Origin: Epidermidibacterium keratini
GTDB lineage: Bacteria; Actinomycetota; Actinomycetes; Mycobacteriales; Antricoccaceae
NCBI RefSeq assembly: GCF_009834025.1
Contig: NZ_CP047156.1
Coordinates: 2,728,001 to 2,792,000, forward strand
Direction: 5' to 3'
Length of the DNA stretch: 64,000 nt
A program made the position numbers and the translations under genes. Below the pieces are notes generated by a model. That model was not told where the DNA came from and made no database searches. It saw nothing but the letters and a program-made list of their open reading frames with translations. Positions within the stretch are counted from its first letter, which is position 1; each line of letters opens with the position of its first letter. Positions 34,963-43,310 of the stretch are shown here, one piece after another.

Positions 34963-35634
34963 TTAGTCGAAGCGCGGGGGAGTGATCGCGGTGTCGGTCA
35001 TCGCCTCGCGGGCCCAGCGCGGCATGATGAAGACGCCTTCGGCGGTGGCGGTCTCGCGGCCCTTGGCATCGCGCAGTACGCCGCGCACGATCGTCTTGAC
35101 CCCGTTGACCTCCTCAACCCACGCTTCGGCCGAGCAGTCGCCGAGCCGGGTTGGGCGGGCGTAGCGGATCGACAGGGTGCCGGTCATCCCCGGGTGACCC
35201 TGCGAGATCGCTGCCTCGCCGCAGATCTGGTCCATGACGAGTGCAATCACACCGCCATGCACGCAGCCGGGCGGCCCTTCGTAGAGGGCGTTGAGCCGGA
35301 ACTCGCTGCGGGCGCCGCGGTCGGTGGTGTCGATCTGAAGCGGCGGCGCCACCGGGTTGCGCGTGCCGATGACGGCGTTGCCGTCGCTGAGCACCAGACC
35401 GTCCTTGCGGACCCGGATGCCGAGATGCTCTCGCTCGCGCACGCTGGCAAGCAGCCGCTCGGTGACCTGGTCGATCTCGGCGCGGATCGCGATTGCCTCG
35501 TCCTCGTCGACGGTGGTGCGCAACGAGGCCAGCGCGAGATCGCGCACGCTTTGCGCCAGTCCGCCGTACACCTCGCGCTCGCGCGCGAGCTCCTCTTCGG
35601 ACAGGTCGATGACCTCGTAATCCAGCTGCACCAT
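34963..35634 (-). CDS. PaaI/4HBT-like hotdog thioesterase
   Basis: 223 residues from ATG 35634 (TAGTCT seven bases upstream). The C-terminal hotdog has YEGPPGCVHGGVIALVMDQI, the typical HGG motif with the Asp of the next helix, then TGTLSIRYARPTRLG. An N-terminal helical region of about 80 residues precedes the hotdog. Hydrolyses acyl-CoA thioesters; substrate unknown. Divergent from the DUF899 gene with 67 bases between. Confidence 0.85.
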   Translation of the reverse strand: MVQLDYEVIDLSEEELAREREVYGGLAQSVRDLALASLRTTVDEDEAIAIRAEIDQVTERLLASVREREHLGIRVRKDGLVLSDGNAVIGTRNPVAPPLQIDTTDRGARSEFRLNALYEGPPGCVHGGVIALVMDQICGEAAISQGHPGMTGTLSIRYARPTRLGDCSAEAWVEEVNGVKTIVRGVLRDAKGRETATAEGVFIMPRWAREAMTDTAITPPRFD

Positions 35635-35701
35635 GCCGACGAGACTACTTTCCCGCAAGTTCGGAGAAGACCGCGCCCGCCCGTGGCGATAGCGTCGAGT
35701 C

Positions 35702-36433
35702 ATGACAGACGCCTACCGGCCGACCGTGGTGAGCGAAGACGACTGGCGGCAACGCAACGCCGAGCTTGTCGAGCTGGAGAAGGCGCACATGCGCGCCGGC
35801 GACGAGCTGGCGGCCCGGCGGCGCCTGCAGCCGATGCACATCATCGACAAGGACTACCGCTTCACCGATGTCGAGACGGGTGAGCAACGCTCGCTGCGCG
35901 AGCTGTTTGACGGCCGGCCTCAGTTGGTGCTCTATCACTTCATTTTCGGCCCGGGCTGGGGCGCTGGCTGTGACGGTTGCTCGATGATGGTCGACAACTG
36001 GGGCCACCGGGCGCACCTCAATGCCCGTGGCGTCACCCGCGTCGCGGTCTCGCGCGCGCCGGCCGACGAGCTGCGCGCCTACCGAGACCGGATGGGCTGG
36101 GACATCGCGTGGTACTCCAGCTTCGAGTCGGACTTCAACTTCGACTTTGGCCGGTCGGCGCGCGACGGCGGGAGCCACAACTTCGACCGCGGCGAAGACT
36201 TCGGGCTCAGCGTCTTCTACGACGACGGTGCGGCGATCTACCGCAGCTACTTCACCGACCAGCGCGGGCTTGAGCGCTTCGGCACCAACTTCAGCTTCCT
36301 GGACGTCGCGCCGTACGGCCGGCAGGAGACCTGGGAAGCATCACCTGCCGGCGTACCGCAGTCAGCGTCGTACCAATGGTGGCGCCGCCACGACGAGTAC
36401 GACGCCGTCGAGAAGCCCGGCCGCTGCCACTGA
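35702..36433 (+). CDS. DUF899 thioredoxin-like protein
   Basis: 243 residues from ATG 35702, with TAGCGT exactly six bases upstream. Typical DUF899 features: LVLYHFIFGPGWGAGCDGCS (thioredoxin-like fold with a CDGC pair), RVAVSRAPADELRAYRDRMG, WYSSFESDFNFDFG and SVFYDDGAAIYRSYFT. The family is usually called a dithiol-disulfide isomerase on the basis of fold; activity has little support. Its 3' end forms a long hairpin with the end of the converging MBL gene. Confidence 0.9.
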   Translation: MTDAYRPTVVSEDDWRQRNAELVELEKAHMRAGDELAARRRLQPMHIIDKDYRFTDVETGEQRSLRELFDGRPQLVLYHFIFGPGWGAGCDGCSMMVDNWGHRAHLNARGVTRVAVSRAPADELRAYRDRMGWDIAWYSSFESDFNFDFGRSARDGGSHNFDRGEDFGLSVFYDDGAAIYRSYFTDQRGLERFGTNFSFLDVAPYGRQETWEASPAGVPQSASYQWWRRHDEYDAVEKPGRCH

Positions 36434-36456
36434 GGCAGCGGCTAGCTGGGCTTCTC
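36410..36456. terminator. Bidirectional hairpin made of two convergent gene ends
   Basis: GCCGCTGCC (36420-36428) pairs with GGCAGCGGC (36434-36442) around loop ACTGA, and the outer GAGAAGCCC (36410-36418) pairs with GGGCTTCTC (36448-36456) across a 1/5 bulge. The DUF899 stop (TGA 36431-36433) lies in the loop and the MBL stop (36442-36444) at the stem edge. It should terminate both transcripts. Confidence 0.75.
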
Positions 36457-37065
36457 GTCCGGGACGTTGCCCGCCTCGGCGCCGATCGTCGTGTCGTCAC
36501 CGTGCCCGGTGTGTACGACGGTCGCAGGCGGCAGCGGTAGCAGCCGGTCCCGGATCGAGTCACGGATCGTGGGGTAGTCCGAGTAGGACCGCCCGGTGGC
36601 GCCCGGGCCGCCGTTGAAGAGCGTGTCGCCGCTGAAGACCGCGCCGAGCTCGGGGGCGTAGAGGCAGACCGCGCCTGGGGAGTGGCCCGGGGTGTGCATC
36701 ACCTGCAGGTCGGTCCCGGCGATCGTGATGACCTCGCCGTCCTCCAGGTCAGAGTCCGGTGCCGTGTCGCTGTGCGCCAGGTCCCACAGCACCCGGTCGT
36801 CGGGATGCAGCAGGATCGGTGCGCCGGTGCGCTCGCGCAGCGCCGGCGCCTGGTTGACGTGGTCATCGTGCGCGTGGGTGCACACGATTGCGACGACCTT
36901 GCGGTCGCCGACCTGCTTCATGATCGCCTCGACATCGTGCGGTGCGTCGATCACCACGACATTCTGGTCGTCGCCGACGATCCACACGTTGTTGTCGACG
37001 TCCCAGGTGCCGCCGTCGAGCGAGAACGTGCCCGAGGTGACGACCCGTTCCACCTGCGCGGTCAT
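36442..37065 (-). CDS. MBL-fold metallo-hydrolase, mscR partner
   Basis: 207 residues. The zinc motif is VCTHAHDDHVNQ (H-x-H-x-D-H), with further ligands in HTPGHSPGAVCL and FSGDTLFNGGPGATGR. The ATG overlaps the mscR stop by one base (TGATG). A similar pairing occurs in mycobacteria (Rv2259-Rv2260), where the hydrolase may release formate from S-formylmycothiol, the product of MscR. That role is inferred from context. Confidence 0.88.
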   Translation of the reverse strand: MTAQVERVVTSGTFSLDGGTWDVDNNVWIVGDDQNVVVIDAPHDVEAIMKQVGDRKVVAIVCTHAHDDHVNQAPALRERTGAPILLHPDDRVLWDLAHSDTAPDSDLEDGEVITIAGTDLQVMHTPGHSPGAVCLYAPELGAVFSGDTLFNGGPGATGRSYSDYPTIRDSIRDRLLPLPPATVVHTGHGDDTTIGAEAGNVPDEKPS

Positions 37066-38150
37066 CAGATCACCACCACCGAGCGCAGCACGGTGCCGTC
37101 GTGCATCTTGCTGAACGCTTCCTCGACGTCGTCGATCCCGATGCGCTCAGTCACGAACTTATCCAGCGGGAAGCGGCCCTGCTTGTAGAGATCGACGAGC
37201 ATCGGGAAGTCGCGCGAGGGCAGGCAGTCGCCGTACCACGACGACTTCAGGGCACCGCCGCGTCCGAAGAAGTCCAGCAGCGGGAGGTCGAGCCGCAGGT
37301 CCGGGGTGGGGACGCCGACGAGTACGACGGTGCCGGCGAGGTCGCGTCCGTAGAACGCCTGCTCGTAGGTCTCCGGTCGTCCGACGGCCTCGATCACGAC
37401 GTCGGCGCCGAAGCCGTCGGTGAGCTCCTGGATCGCCTCGACGACATCGGTGTCCTTGGAGTTGATCGTGTGGGTCGCCCCAAACTCCTTGGCCCACTCC
37501 AGCTTCTTGTCATCGAGGTCGATCGCGATGATCTTGCCGGCGTTGGCCAACCGCGCACCGGCAATCGCCGCGTCGCCGACTCCGCCGCAGCCGATCACCG
37601 CGACGCTCTGCCCGCGGGTGACCTTCGCGGTGTTGAGCGCGGCGCCTGCACCGGCCATCACGCCGCAGCCGAGCAGGCCGACGACTGCCGGGTCGGAGTC
37701 CGGGTCGACCTTCGTGCACTGCCCGGCGGCGACCAGCGTCTTCTCGGCAAACGCACCGATACCCAGTGCTGGGGCCAGCTCGGTGCCGTCCTCGAGGGTC
37801 ATCTTCTGGGTCGCGTTGTGGGTGTCGAAGCAGTACCACGGCTCGCCTCGCGAGCAGGCTCGGCATACGCCGCAGACGGCGCGCCAGTTGAGTACGACGA
37901 AGTCGCCGGGCTGTACGTCGGTCACGTCGTCGCCGACGGCTTCGACGATGCCGGCGGCCTCATGTCCTAGCAGGAAAGGAAACTTGTCCTCGATGCCGCC
38001 CTCGCGGTAGTGCAGGTCGGTGTGGCAGACCCCGCACGCTTGGACCTTCACCAGTGCCTCGCCCGGTCCGGGGTCGGGGACGATGATGTTCTCGACGGTG
38101 ACCGGTTCGCCCTTGGCTCGAGCGACGACGCCCTTGACGGTGTGCGGCAT
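37065..38150 (-). CDS. mscR: S-(hydroxymethyl)mycothiol dehydrogenase / nitrosomycothiol reductase
   Basis: 361 residues, zinc-dependent class III-like alcohol dehydrogenase. Catalytic zinc ligands are in [15 protein letters not shown] and LLGHEAAG; structural zinc cysteines in [15 protein letters not shown]; the NAD fold is [18 protein letters not shown]. It oxidises the formaldehyde-mycothiol adduct and can reduce S-nitrosomycothiol, so it detoxifies formaldehyde and NO. ATG has GGAGGA six bases upstream. Transcribed with the MBL gene. Confidence 0.92.
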   Translation of the reverse strand: MPHTVKGVVARAKGEPVTVENIIVPDPGPGEALVKVQACGVCHTDLHYREGGIEDKFPFLLGHEAAGIVEAVGDDVTDVQPGDFVVLNWRAVCGVCRACSRGEPWYCFDTHNATQKMTLEDGTELAPALGIGAFAEKTLVAAGQCTKVDPDSDPAVVGLLGCGVMAGAGAALNTAKVTRGQSVAVIGCGGVGDAAIAGARLANAGKIIAIDLDDKKLEWAKEFGATHTINSKDTDVVEAIQELTDGFGADVVIEAVGRPETYEQAFYGRDLAGTVVLVGVPTPDLRLDLPLLDFFGRGGALKSSWYGDCLPSRDFPMLVDLYKQGRFPLDKFVTERIGIDDVEEAFSKMHDGTVLRSVVVI

Positions 38151-38355
38151 GGATCCTCCGATAGATCGTGTCGGCGTTTTGTCCTCACCCTACGTGCTCT
38201 GGGCGGGCAAAGATCCGGGCAGTAGCAGCGATATCCGCAGCACGCGGCGCGAATCGCGCGTCTCGGCCGACGGCGCCGCCCGAGGGTGCCCTTGTCGGCT
38301 CGCGCGTGTGGTGTCCCACAGAACCGTAGATAATATTGATTCACTTTCCGCCGGC

Positions 38356-38374
38356 TAGTTAGCATGGCGAACTA
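38356..38374. promoter_or_regulatory. Inverted repeat upstream of acyl-CoA dehydrogenase
   Basis: TAGTT-AGCATGGCG-AACTA, 22 bases before the ATG, in an AT-rich patch; TAATAT at 38331-38336 is a possible -10 element. A fatty-acid repressor site is possible but no regulator gene is adjacent. Confidence 0.35.
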
Positions 38375-38395
38375 ATTGACTCCGTAGCCGAACAG

Positions 38396-39550
38396 ATGGG
38401 CCCCACCATGGATGCAGACGATTTCGACGAGATCGGCAAGGCCGTACGCACATTTATGCGCGAGGTCGTCGTTCCGGCCGAGGAGCAGATTGAGGCCGAC
38501 GACAAGGTGCCCGACGCTGTTCGCGACCAGGCCAAGGAGATGGGTCTCTACGGGTTCGCCATCCCCGAGGAGTACGGCGGCCTGGGGCTGGACATGATGC
38601 AGGAGGTGCGCCTGAACATCGAGCTCGGCTGGGGCACCCCGGCGTTCCGCTCGCTGTTTGGCACCAACAACGGCATCGCCGGTCAGGTGCTGGTCAAGGC
38701 CGGCACCGACGAGCAGAAGAAGGAGTGGCTGCCCAAGCTCGCCGCGGGCAGCACGGCGTCCTTCGCGCTCACCGAGCCCGAAGCCGGCTCCGACCCGAGC
38801 TCGTTGAAGACGACCGCGCGCAAGGACGGTGACGAGTACGTCATCCGCGGCGGCAAGTGCTTCATCACCAATGCCGCAATGGCCGACGTACTCATGGTGT
38901 TTGCCCGAGTCGGCGATCAGCCTGGTACCAAAGGGATCGCGGTCTTCCTGGTCGAGACCGACCGCCCCGGCGTGACGATCGCACCGCACGACGTGAAGAT
39001 GGGCCAGCGGGGCGCTTGGACGTCGGATATCAACTTTGACGACGTGCGCATCCCGGCCTCGCACCTGATCGGTGGCGACGAGTCCGTCGGCTTCCCGACC
39101 GCGATGCGCTCGCTGCAGCAGGGTCGCCTCACGCTGGCCGCCTTCATGACCGGCGTCTCCAAGCGGATCCTGCACGAGACGCTCGCCTACGCAGCTGAGC
39201 GCGAGCAGGGTGGGCGTGCCATCGCCGACTACCAGCTGGTGCAGGGGCTGATCGCCGACTCGCAGACCGACGCCTACGCATCCGAGGCGATGGTGCTGCA
39301 GGCCGCGCGCGACTGGGACGCCGACCGCGACCGCCGCATGGCGCCGTCGGTGGTGAAGTACTTCTGCTCCGAGGCGGTCGGGCGCATCGCCGACCGCGCG
39401 GTGCAGGTGCACGGCGGCTACGGCTACATGCACGGGTACGCCGTCGAGCGGCTCTACCGCGACGTACGCCTCTTCCGGATCTACGAGGGCACCAGCCAGA
39501 TCCAGCAGATCGTCATCGCCAAGCAGGCCCTCGCGCCGTACCGCGCCTAG
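38396..39550 (+). CDS. Acyl-CoA dehydrogenase
   Basis: 384 residues from ATG 38396 (ATG 38408 is an alternative). Motifs: FALTEPEAGSDPSSL (flavin and substrate contact), YVIRGGKCFITNA, VQVHGGYGYMHGYAVERLYR and the catalytic Glu in RIYEGTSQIQQIVIA. It removes hydrogens from acyl-CoA using FAD and passes electrons to ETF. Upstream, TAGTT and AACTA form an inverted repeat at 38356-38374. It heads the same strand as the HIT gene. Confidence 0.92.
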   Translation: MGPTMDADDFDEIGKAVRTFMREVVVPAEEQIEADDKVPDAVRDQAKEMGLYGFAIPEEYGGLGLDMMQEVRLNIELGWGTPAFRSLFGTNNGIAGQVLVKAGTDEQKKEWLPKLAAGSTASFALTEPEAGSDPSSLKTTARKDGDEYVIRGGKCFITNAAMADVLMVFARVGDQPGTKGIAVFLVETDRPGVTIAPHDVKMGQRGAWTSDINFDDVRIPASHLIGGDESVGFPTAMRSLQQGRLTLAAFMTGVSKRILHETLAYAAEREQGGRAIADYQLVQGLIADSQTDAYASEAMVLQAARDWDADRDRRMAPSVVKYFCSEAVGRIADRAVQVHGGYGYMHGYAVERLYRDVRLFRIYEGTSQIQQIVIAKQALAPYRA

Positions 39551-39571
39551 CCGCTTCGTAGGCTCGGTGGC

Positions 39572-39988
39572 ATGAGCTCGATCTTCACGAAGATCATCGA
39601 CGGCAGTGCGCCGGCCCGGTTCGTGTACGCCGACGACCTGTGCGTGGCGTTCCTGGACATCGCGCCACTCAGTGACGGCCACACCCTCGTCGTGCCCCGC
39701 GAGCCCGTTGACCACTGGCTCGATGCTGACGATGAGCTGATGGCGCACCTATGGAAGGTCACCGGACTGATCGGGCATGCCCAGAAGGCGGCGTTCACCA
39801 GCCGCCGGATCGGGGTGATCGTCGCGGGCTACGAGGTGCCGCACCTGCACATCCACACGTTCCCGAGTATGTCGATGAGCGACTTCTCCTTCTATAGCAA
39901 GGATCATCGGCCCGACCCGCGCCGGCTCGACGCCAACGCCGACGCGTTGCGGGCCGCGCTGGGGGAGCACGCGTACGCCGGGAGCTAG
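39572..39988 (+). CDS. HIT family nucleotide hydrolase
   Basis: 138 residues from ATG 39572; TAGGCT seven bases upstream. The histidine triad is VPHLHIHTFP and the N-terminus SSIFTKIIDGSAPARFVYAD is typical of HINT-like proteins. These cleave AMP or other groups from purine nucleotide conjugates. The 3' end overlaps the converging CoA transferase gene by four bases. Confidence 0.92.
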   Translation: MSSIFTKIIDGSAPARFVYADDLCVAFLDIAPLSDGHTLVVPREPVDHWLDADDELMAHLWKVTGLIGHAQKAAFTSRRIGVIVAGYEVPHLHIHTFPSMSMSDFSFYSKDHRPDPRRLDANADALRAALGEHAYAGS

Positions 39989-41139
39989 TCTGCGGCGTAC
40001 TCGTCGCGCAGCTGCGTGGTGTCCTCTCCGAGCAGCGGCGCCGCGGAGTCGGCTGCGGGGGAGAAGCCGTGGTAGCGGGCCGGCAGGCGCACGGTGTGCA
40101 CGTCACGACCCTCCCGGCTGACATCGAAGGGAAGGTCGTTGGCGGCGATCTGCTCCCACTGCATCGCACTGGGGTAGTCGCGGATCTGGGCGAAGACGAT
40201 CCCGGCGTCGGTGAAGCGGCGTACCCACTCCGCGGTCGGCTGGGCCTTGATGATCTCGGCGATGCGGCTCATCAGGAAGTCACGCGCGGCGCCACGGCCG
40301 GCCTGGTCGGCGTACGCCGGATCGGCGAGATCCTCGGCGCCGAGCGCCGCTACCAGCGCAGCCCAGTGCTTGGCGGTGTTGGCCGAAAAGAGGATCAGCC
40401 CGTCGCTGGTCTCGTAGGTGCCCGACGGGGTCGTAAAGACGGGGTGCGCGCCGGAGCGGGTGAGCGGTACGCCGACCGTCAGGTACTCGGTGTAGTTGTG
40501 CGACTGCATGCTGATCGCGGTGTCGAGCAGGCTGGTGTGCACCCAGTCGCCGACTCCGTGCCGTTCGCGGTTGAGCATCGCAGCCAGCAGCGCCTGCGCG
40601 GCGATGTGCCCGGTCGCGACGTCGATGATCTGGGTACCGATGCGCGTCGGCTGCCCGTCCGGCTCGCCGGTGATGTGCATGAGCCCGGACTCGGCCTGCA
40701 GCGCCGTGTCGAAACCGGCGCGCGAGGCGTCCGGACCGTGCTGGCCAAAGCCGGAGATGGAGACGTAGATGAGGTCCTCGTGGCCCTCGCGCAGGCTGTC
40801 GTAGTCCAGACCGAACTTCTTCATCACGCCGGGGCGAAAAGCCTCGAGGACGACGTCGGCCTTGGCCGCGATCCGGCGTACCAGCGCGAGATCATCGGGG
40901 TTGGTGAGATCGACGACCAGCGAGCGCTTCCCGCGGTTGAACGCCTCGGTCATGCTGTTGAACTGCACCGTCGGGTCGGCGGAGAAGTAGTGCCGGGAGC
41001 CATCGCCGGCCGGCGGCTCCACCTTGATGACGTCGGCGCCGAGATCGGCGCACACCATCCCGCAGAGCGGCCCGGCAATCATCATCGAGAAGTCGAGGAC
41101 GAGTACGCCGTCCAGCGGTCGCGGTGCCTGGGAGTTCAT
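39985..41139 (-). CDS. CaiB/BaiF family CoA transferase
   Basis: 384 residues from ATG 41139. Class III CoA-transferase marks: VLDFSMMIAGPLCGMVCADL, GADVIKVEPPAGDGSR, NRGKRSLVVDL and the catalytic Asp in SRAGFDTALQAESGLM. Moves CoA between carboxylic acids; the donor and acceptor are unknown. It stands alone, so it may serve the nearby acyl-CoA dehydrogenase only by loose association. Confidence 0.92.
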   Translation of the reverse strand: MNSQAPRPLDGVLVLDFSMMIAGPLCGMVCADLGADVIKVEPPAGDGSRHYFSADPTVQFNSMTEAFNRGKRSLVVDLTNPDDLALVRRIAAKADVVLEAFRPGVMKKFGLDYDSLREGHEDLIYVSISGFGQHGPDASRAGFDTALQAESGLMHITGEPDGQPTRIGTQIIDVATGHIAAQALLAAMLNRERHGVGDWVHTSLLDTAISMQSHNYTEYLTVGVPLTRSGAHPVFTTPSGTYETSDGLILFSANTAKHWAALVAALGAEDLADPAYADQAGRGAARDFLMSRIAEIIKAQPTAEWVRRFTDAGIVFAQIRDYPSAMQWEQIAANDLPFDVSREGRDVHTVRLPARYHGFSPAADSAAPLLGEDTTQLRDEYAAD

Positions 41140-41287
41140 AGGTGGCCTTTCGACGACAAAACCGTAGCAGTGCGAAGCATATAGAATCCGCCGCTCGCTG
41201 CGGGTCGCTGGTCGCGGTGCGGTCCCTCAACGCGACGATCGCGCCGCCGGAGGGCGACGCGATCGTTGCGAAGGTGCGGGTGGGGCT

Positions 41288-42748
41288 TTAGTAGTAGATG
41301 CCGCGGGCGGCGAGGAACGCCTGTGGATCCTGGCGCGGCCCGTACATCCCCTTCGTCACCTCGAAGTGCAGATGTACGCCGGTACTTTGCCCTCGCGTGC
41401 CCATGCCGGCGATCTTTTGTCCCGCGTAGACCTGCTGGCCCGCTGAAACGTACAGCGCCTCCATGTGGCCATACACGGTGACGATCCCACCGGCGTGCTG
41501 GATATAGATTGCCTGGCCGAAGCCGTTGGCCGGGCCCGAGCGCACCACGGTGCCGTTGCCGGCCGCGTAGATGGGCGTGAGCATGACGTTGGCGATGTCG
41601 AGGCCGTTGTGGAAGGTGCCCCAGCGAGCGCAGTAGCAGCTGGTCACCGTGCCGCCGGCCGGCTTCGCCCACTCGCCACTGACCTGGGTGCCACCACCGC
41701 CACCGCCGCCGGAGTTACCGCCTCCGCCGCCACTGTTGCTGGGCGGGGGCGGGGGAGCGGCGGCCTGCTGCGCGGCGGCCTGTTGGGCGGCCTGCTCGGC
41801 TGCGGCTTGCTGCTGGGCCTTGTTCTGGCCTTCCTTAGCGGCCTTCGCCGCGGCTTCCTGCGCTGCCTTGTCGGCGGCGGCCTGAGCCGCTGCCTTGGCT
41901 GCTGCCTGCGCGGCCGCTTCGGCCTCTGCGGCCTGCTGGGCGGCCGCTGCCGCGGCAGCCTGTGCTGCGGCAGCTTCCTCGGCCTGCTTCTGGGCGAGCC
42001 ACTGCTGGTAGGTCTGCTTCTGTCCCTCGAGCTGGAACAGCGCGTCCTGCGCCGCTGCCAGCTGCGCGTCGAGCTGCTGCTTCTGCGCCTGCAAGCCGGC
42101 CATCGCCTGTTGGGCGCTGGCGACCTTGGCGTTCATCTCATCAAGCTTGTTCTTGGCGTCGGCCTCAGCGGCCGTCGTCTCGTTGACCGCCTGCTTAGCG
42201 GCCGAGTCGGCGTTGGCCTGCTGGACCTTGGCGACGCGGAGGTCATCGAGCTTCTGGTACTGCGCCTGCGAGACGATCTCGAGCATGTTGGAGCGGTCGA
42301 TCAAATCCTGCGGGCCGTCGGCTGAGACGAGCATGGCGTCCGACACCGTGAAGCTGCCCTGCATGTAGACCTGGCGGGCGAGCTCTTTGACGCCCTCTTC
42401 TGCCGAGGTGACGTTCGTGCCGGCCGTCGCGAGATCCTGCTGGGTCTGCGCCTGATTCGCCTTGGCGACCTCGACGAGACCCTGTGCCTGCTCGTAGTCG
42501 GTTGCGGCCGCGAACGCCTGTGCGTTGAGCGCCTCGATCTGGCCGTTCATCTCAGTGACTGCCGCGGAGGCGGCAGAGACGGCTTGCTCGGCCTGCTGCT
42601 TAGCGCTGGCCGCTCCGTCGATCTGCTCGTCGCTCGGGTTCGGCGGGGGTGGCGGCAGTGCCACGCCGGGCGTCGGGTTGAGGAAGAGGAATGCCAGCGC
42701 AGTCGTCACGCCCGCGACGATCGCCGACCTGACCTTCGGGTTTCGCAC
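41288..42748 (-). CDS. Secreted M23 peptidoglycan endopeptidase with coiled coil
   Basis: 486 residues. I chose GTG 42748: GGAGGA lies eight bases upstream, and the protein then begins with a basic stretch and signal peptide (SAIVAGVTTALAFLFLN) ending near GVALPPPPP. A long Ala/Gln-rich coiled coil spans about residues 45-340, then a Pro/Gly linker, then the LytM domain with zinc ligands FHNGLDIA and GVHLHFEVTKG. It resembles NlpD/EnvC/RipA-type hydrolases in which the coiled coil controls access to the active site. It cuts peptide cross-links in the cell wall, probably at division. Confidence 0.9.
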   Translation of the reverse strand: MRNPKVRSAIVAGVTTALAFLFLNPTPGVALPPPPPNPSDEQIDGAASAKQQAEQAVSAASAAVTEMNGQIEALNAQAFAAATDYEQAQGLVEVAKANQAQTQQDLATAGTNVTSAEEGVKELARQVYMQGSFTVSDAMLVSADGPQDLIDRSNMLEIVSQAQYQKLDDLRVAKVQQANADSAAKQAVNETTAAEADAKNKLDEMNAKVASAQQAMAGLQAQKQQLDAQLAAAQDALFQLEGQKQTYQQWLAQKQAEEAAAAQAAAAAAAQQAAEAEAAAQAAAKAAAQAAADKAAQEAAAKAAKEGQNKAQQQAAAEQAAQQAAAQQAAAPPPPPSNSGGGGGNSGGGGGGGTQVSGEWAKPAGGTVTSCYCARWGTFHNGLDIANVMLTPIYAAGNGTVVRSGPANGFGQAIYIQHAGGIVTVYGHMEALYVSAGQQVYAGQKIAGMGTRGQSTGVHLHFEVTKGMYGPRQDPQAFLAARGIYY

Positions 42749-42982
42749 GAAGGGAATCCTCCATAGGCCGCGCATGGGTGGGAAGTATGCGCGCGAGTGA
42801 GCGGCTTCGACCTCGCCGCGCGGGTCATATCCTGACACGTCGGGCACAGTTACACCACTAGTCACAGGCCTCTCGCCCGTCACATCGCCTAATGACAGAA
42901 ATGTAGTTCAGCAGCGCAACGGGCAAATCTGGACACGCCGCAGCCGGCGAAAAAAATTCTCGAAAAAGTGCCGTTACAGTGC

Positions 42983-43013
42983 AAAAACGCGCGAGTACGT
43001 CGTACTCGCGCGT
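42983..43013 (-). terminator. Intrinsic terminator after tRNA-Arg
   Basis: ACGCGCGAGTACG (42987-42999) and CGTACTCGCGCGT (43001-43013) form a perfect 13-bp palindrome with one central base; on the minus strand it is followed by TTTTT (plus 42983-42987). It lies just after the tRNA 3' end. Confidence 0.85.
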
Positions 43014-43023
43014 CTGGGAGAGG

Positions 43024-43096
43024 TGCCCTCGGCAGGGATCGAACCTGCGACGCCCGCCTTAGGAGTGCGGCGCTCTATCCACTGAGCTACGAAGGC
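43024..43096 (-). tRNA. tRNA-Arg (CCU anticodon)
   Basis: 73 nt cloverleaf on the minus strand: acceptor GCCTTCG / CGAGGGC with discriminator A, D arm GCTC...GAGC, anticodon loop CTCCTAA (anticodon CCT, reads AGG), T arm GCAGG-TTCGATC-CCTGC. The CCA end is not encoded. Position 31-39 of the anticodon stem is an A-G mismatch. Confidence 0.95.
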
Positions 43097-43135
43097 GCGG
43101 TGGCCGTACGCCGGCCAGCACTCCACGATAACGTG

Positions 43136-43251
43136 CCGATCGCCGGCGATTTCTCTCGGATCGGCCGCGATTTCTCTCGGATCGGCGGCGATTTCTCTCG
43201 GATCGGCGGCGTTTTCTCTCGGATCGGTGGGATTAACGTTCGGATCGGCGG
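43136..43251. repeat. 21-bp tandem repeat array A
   Basis: Units start at 43136 (degenerate), 43157, 43178, 43199, 43220 and 43241, at an exact 21-base period. Core CGGATCGGCGG is followed by one of two linkers: CGATTTCTCT-type or GATTAACGTT. The array lies between tRNA-Arg and the GlgC-like gene. The same units occur in inverse orientation at 50791-50915. No CRISPR-like spacers: the whole unit is repeated. Confidence 0.9.
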
Positions 43252-43310
43252 AACTGTGGATGTGGCGAATCCGATGGCGAGCCGGTGATGAGCACCGCCA
43301 AGATAGAGGC

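Noticed and set aside
38372-39748. Open frame of 458 codons on the minus strand
   Set aside because: Antisense to the acyl-CoA dehydrogenase and HIT genes, which have full catalytic motifs.
42749-42960. c-di-AMP (ydaO-type) riboswitch before the M23 peptidase gene
   Set aside because: Such switches often precede cell wall hydrolases in actinobacteria, but I could not find the conserved ydaO core segments on the minus strand.
43136-43251. CRISPR array
   Set aside because: The whole 21-base unit repeats with no unique spacers, and no cas genes are in the window.
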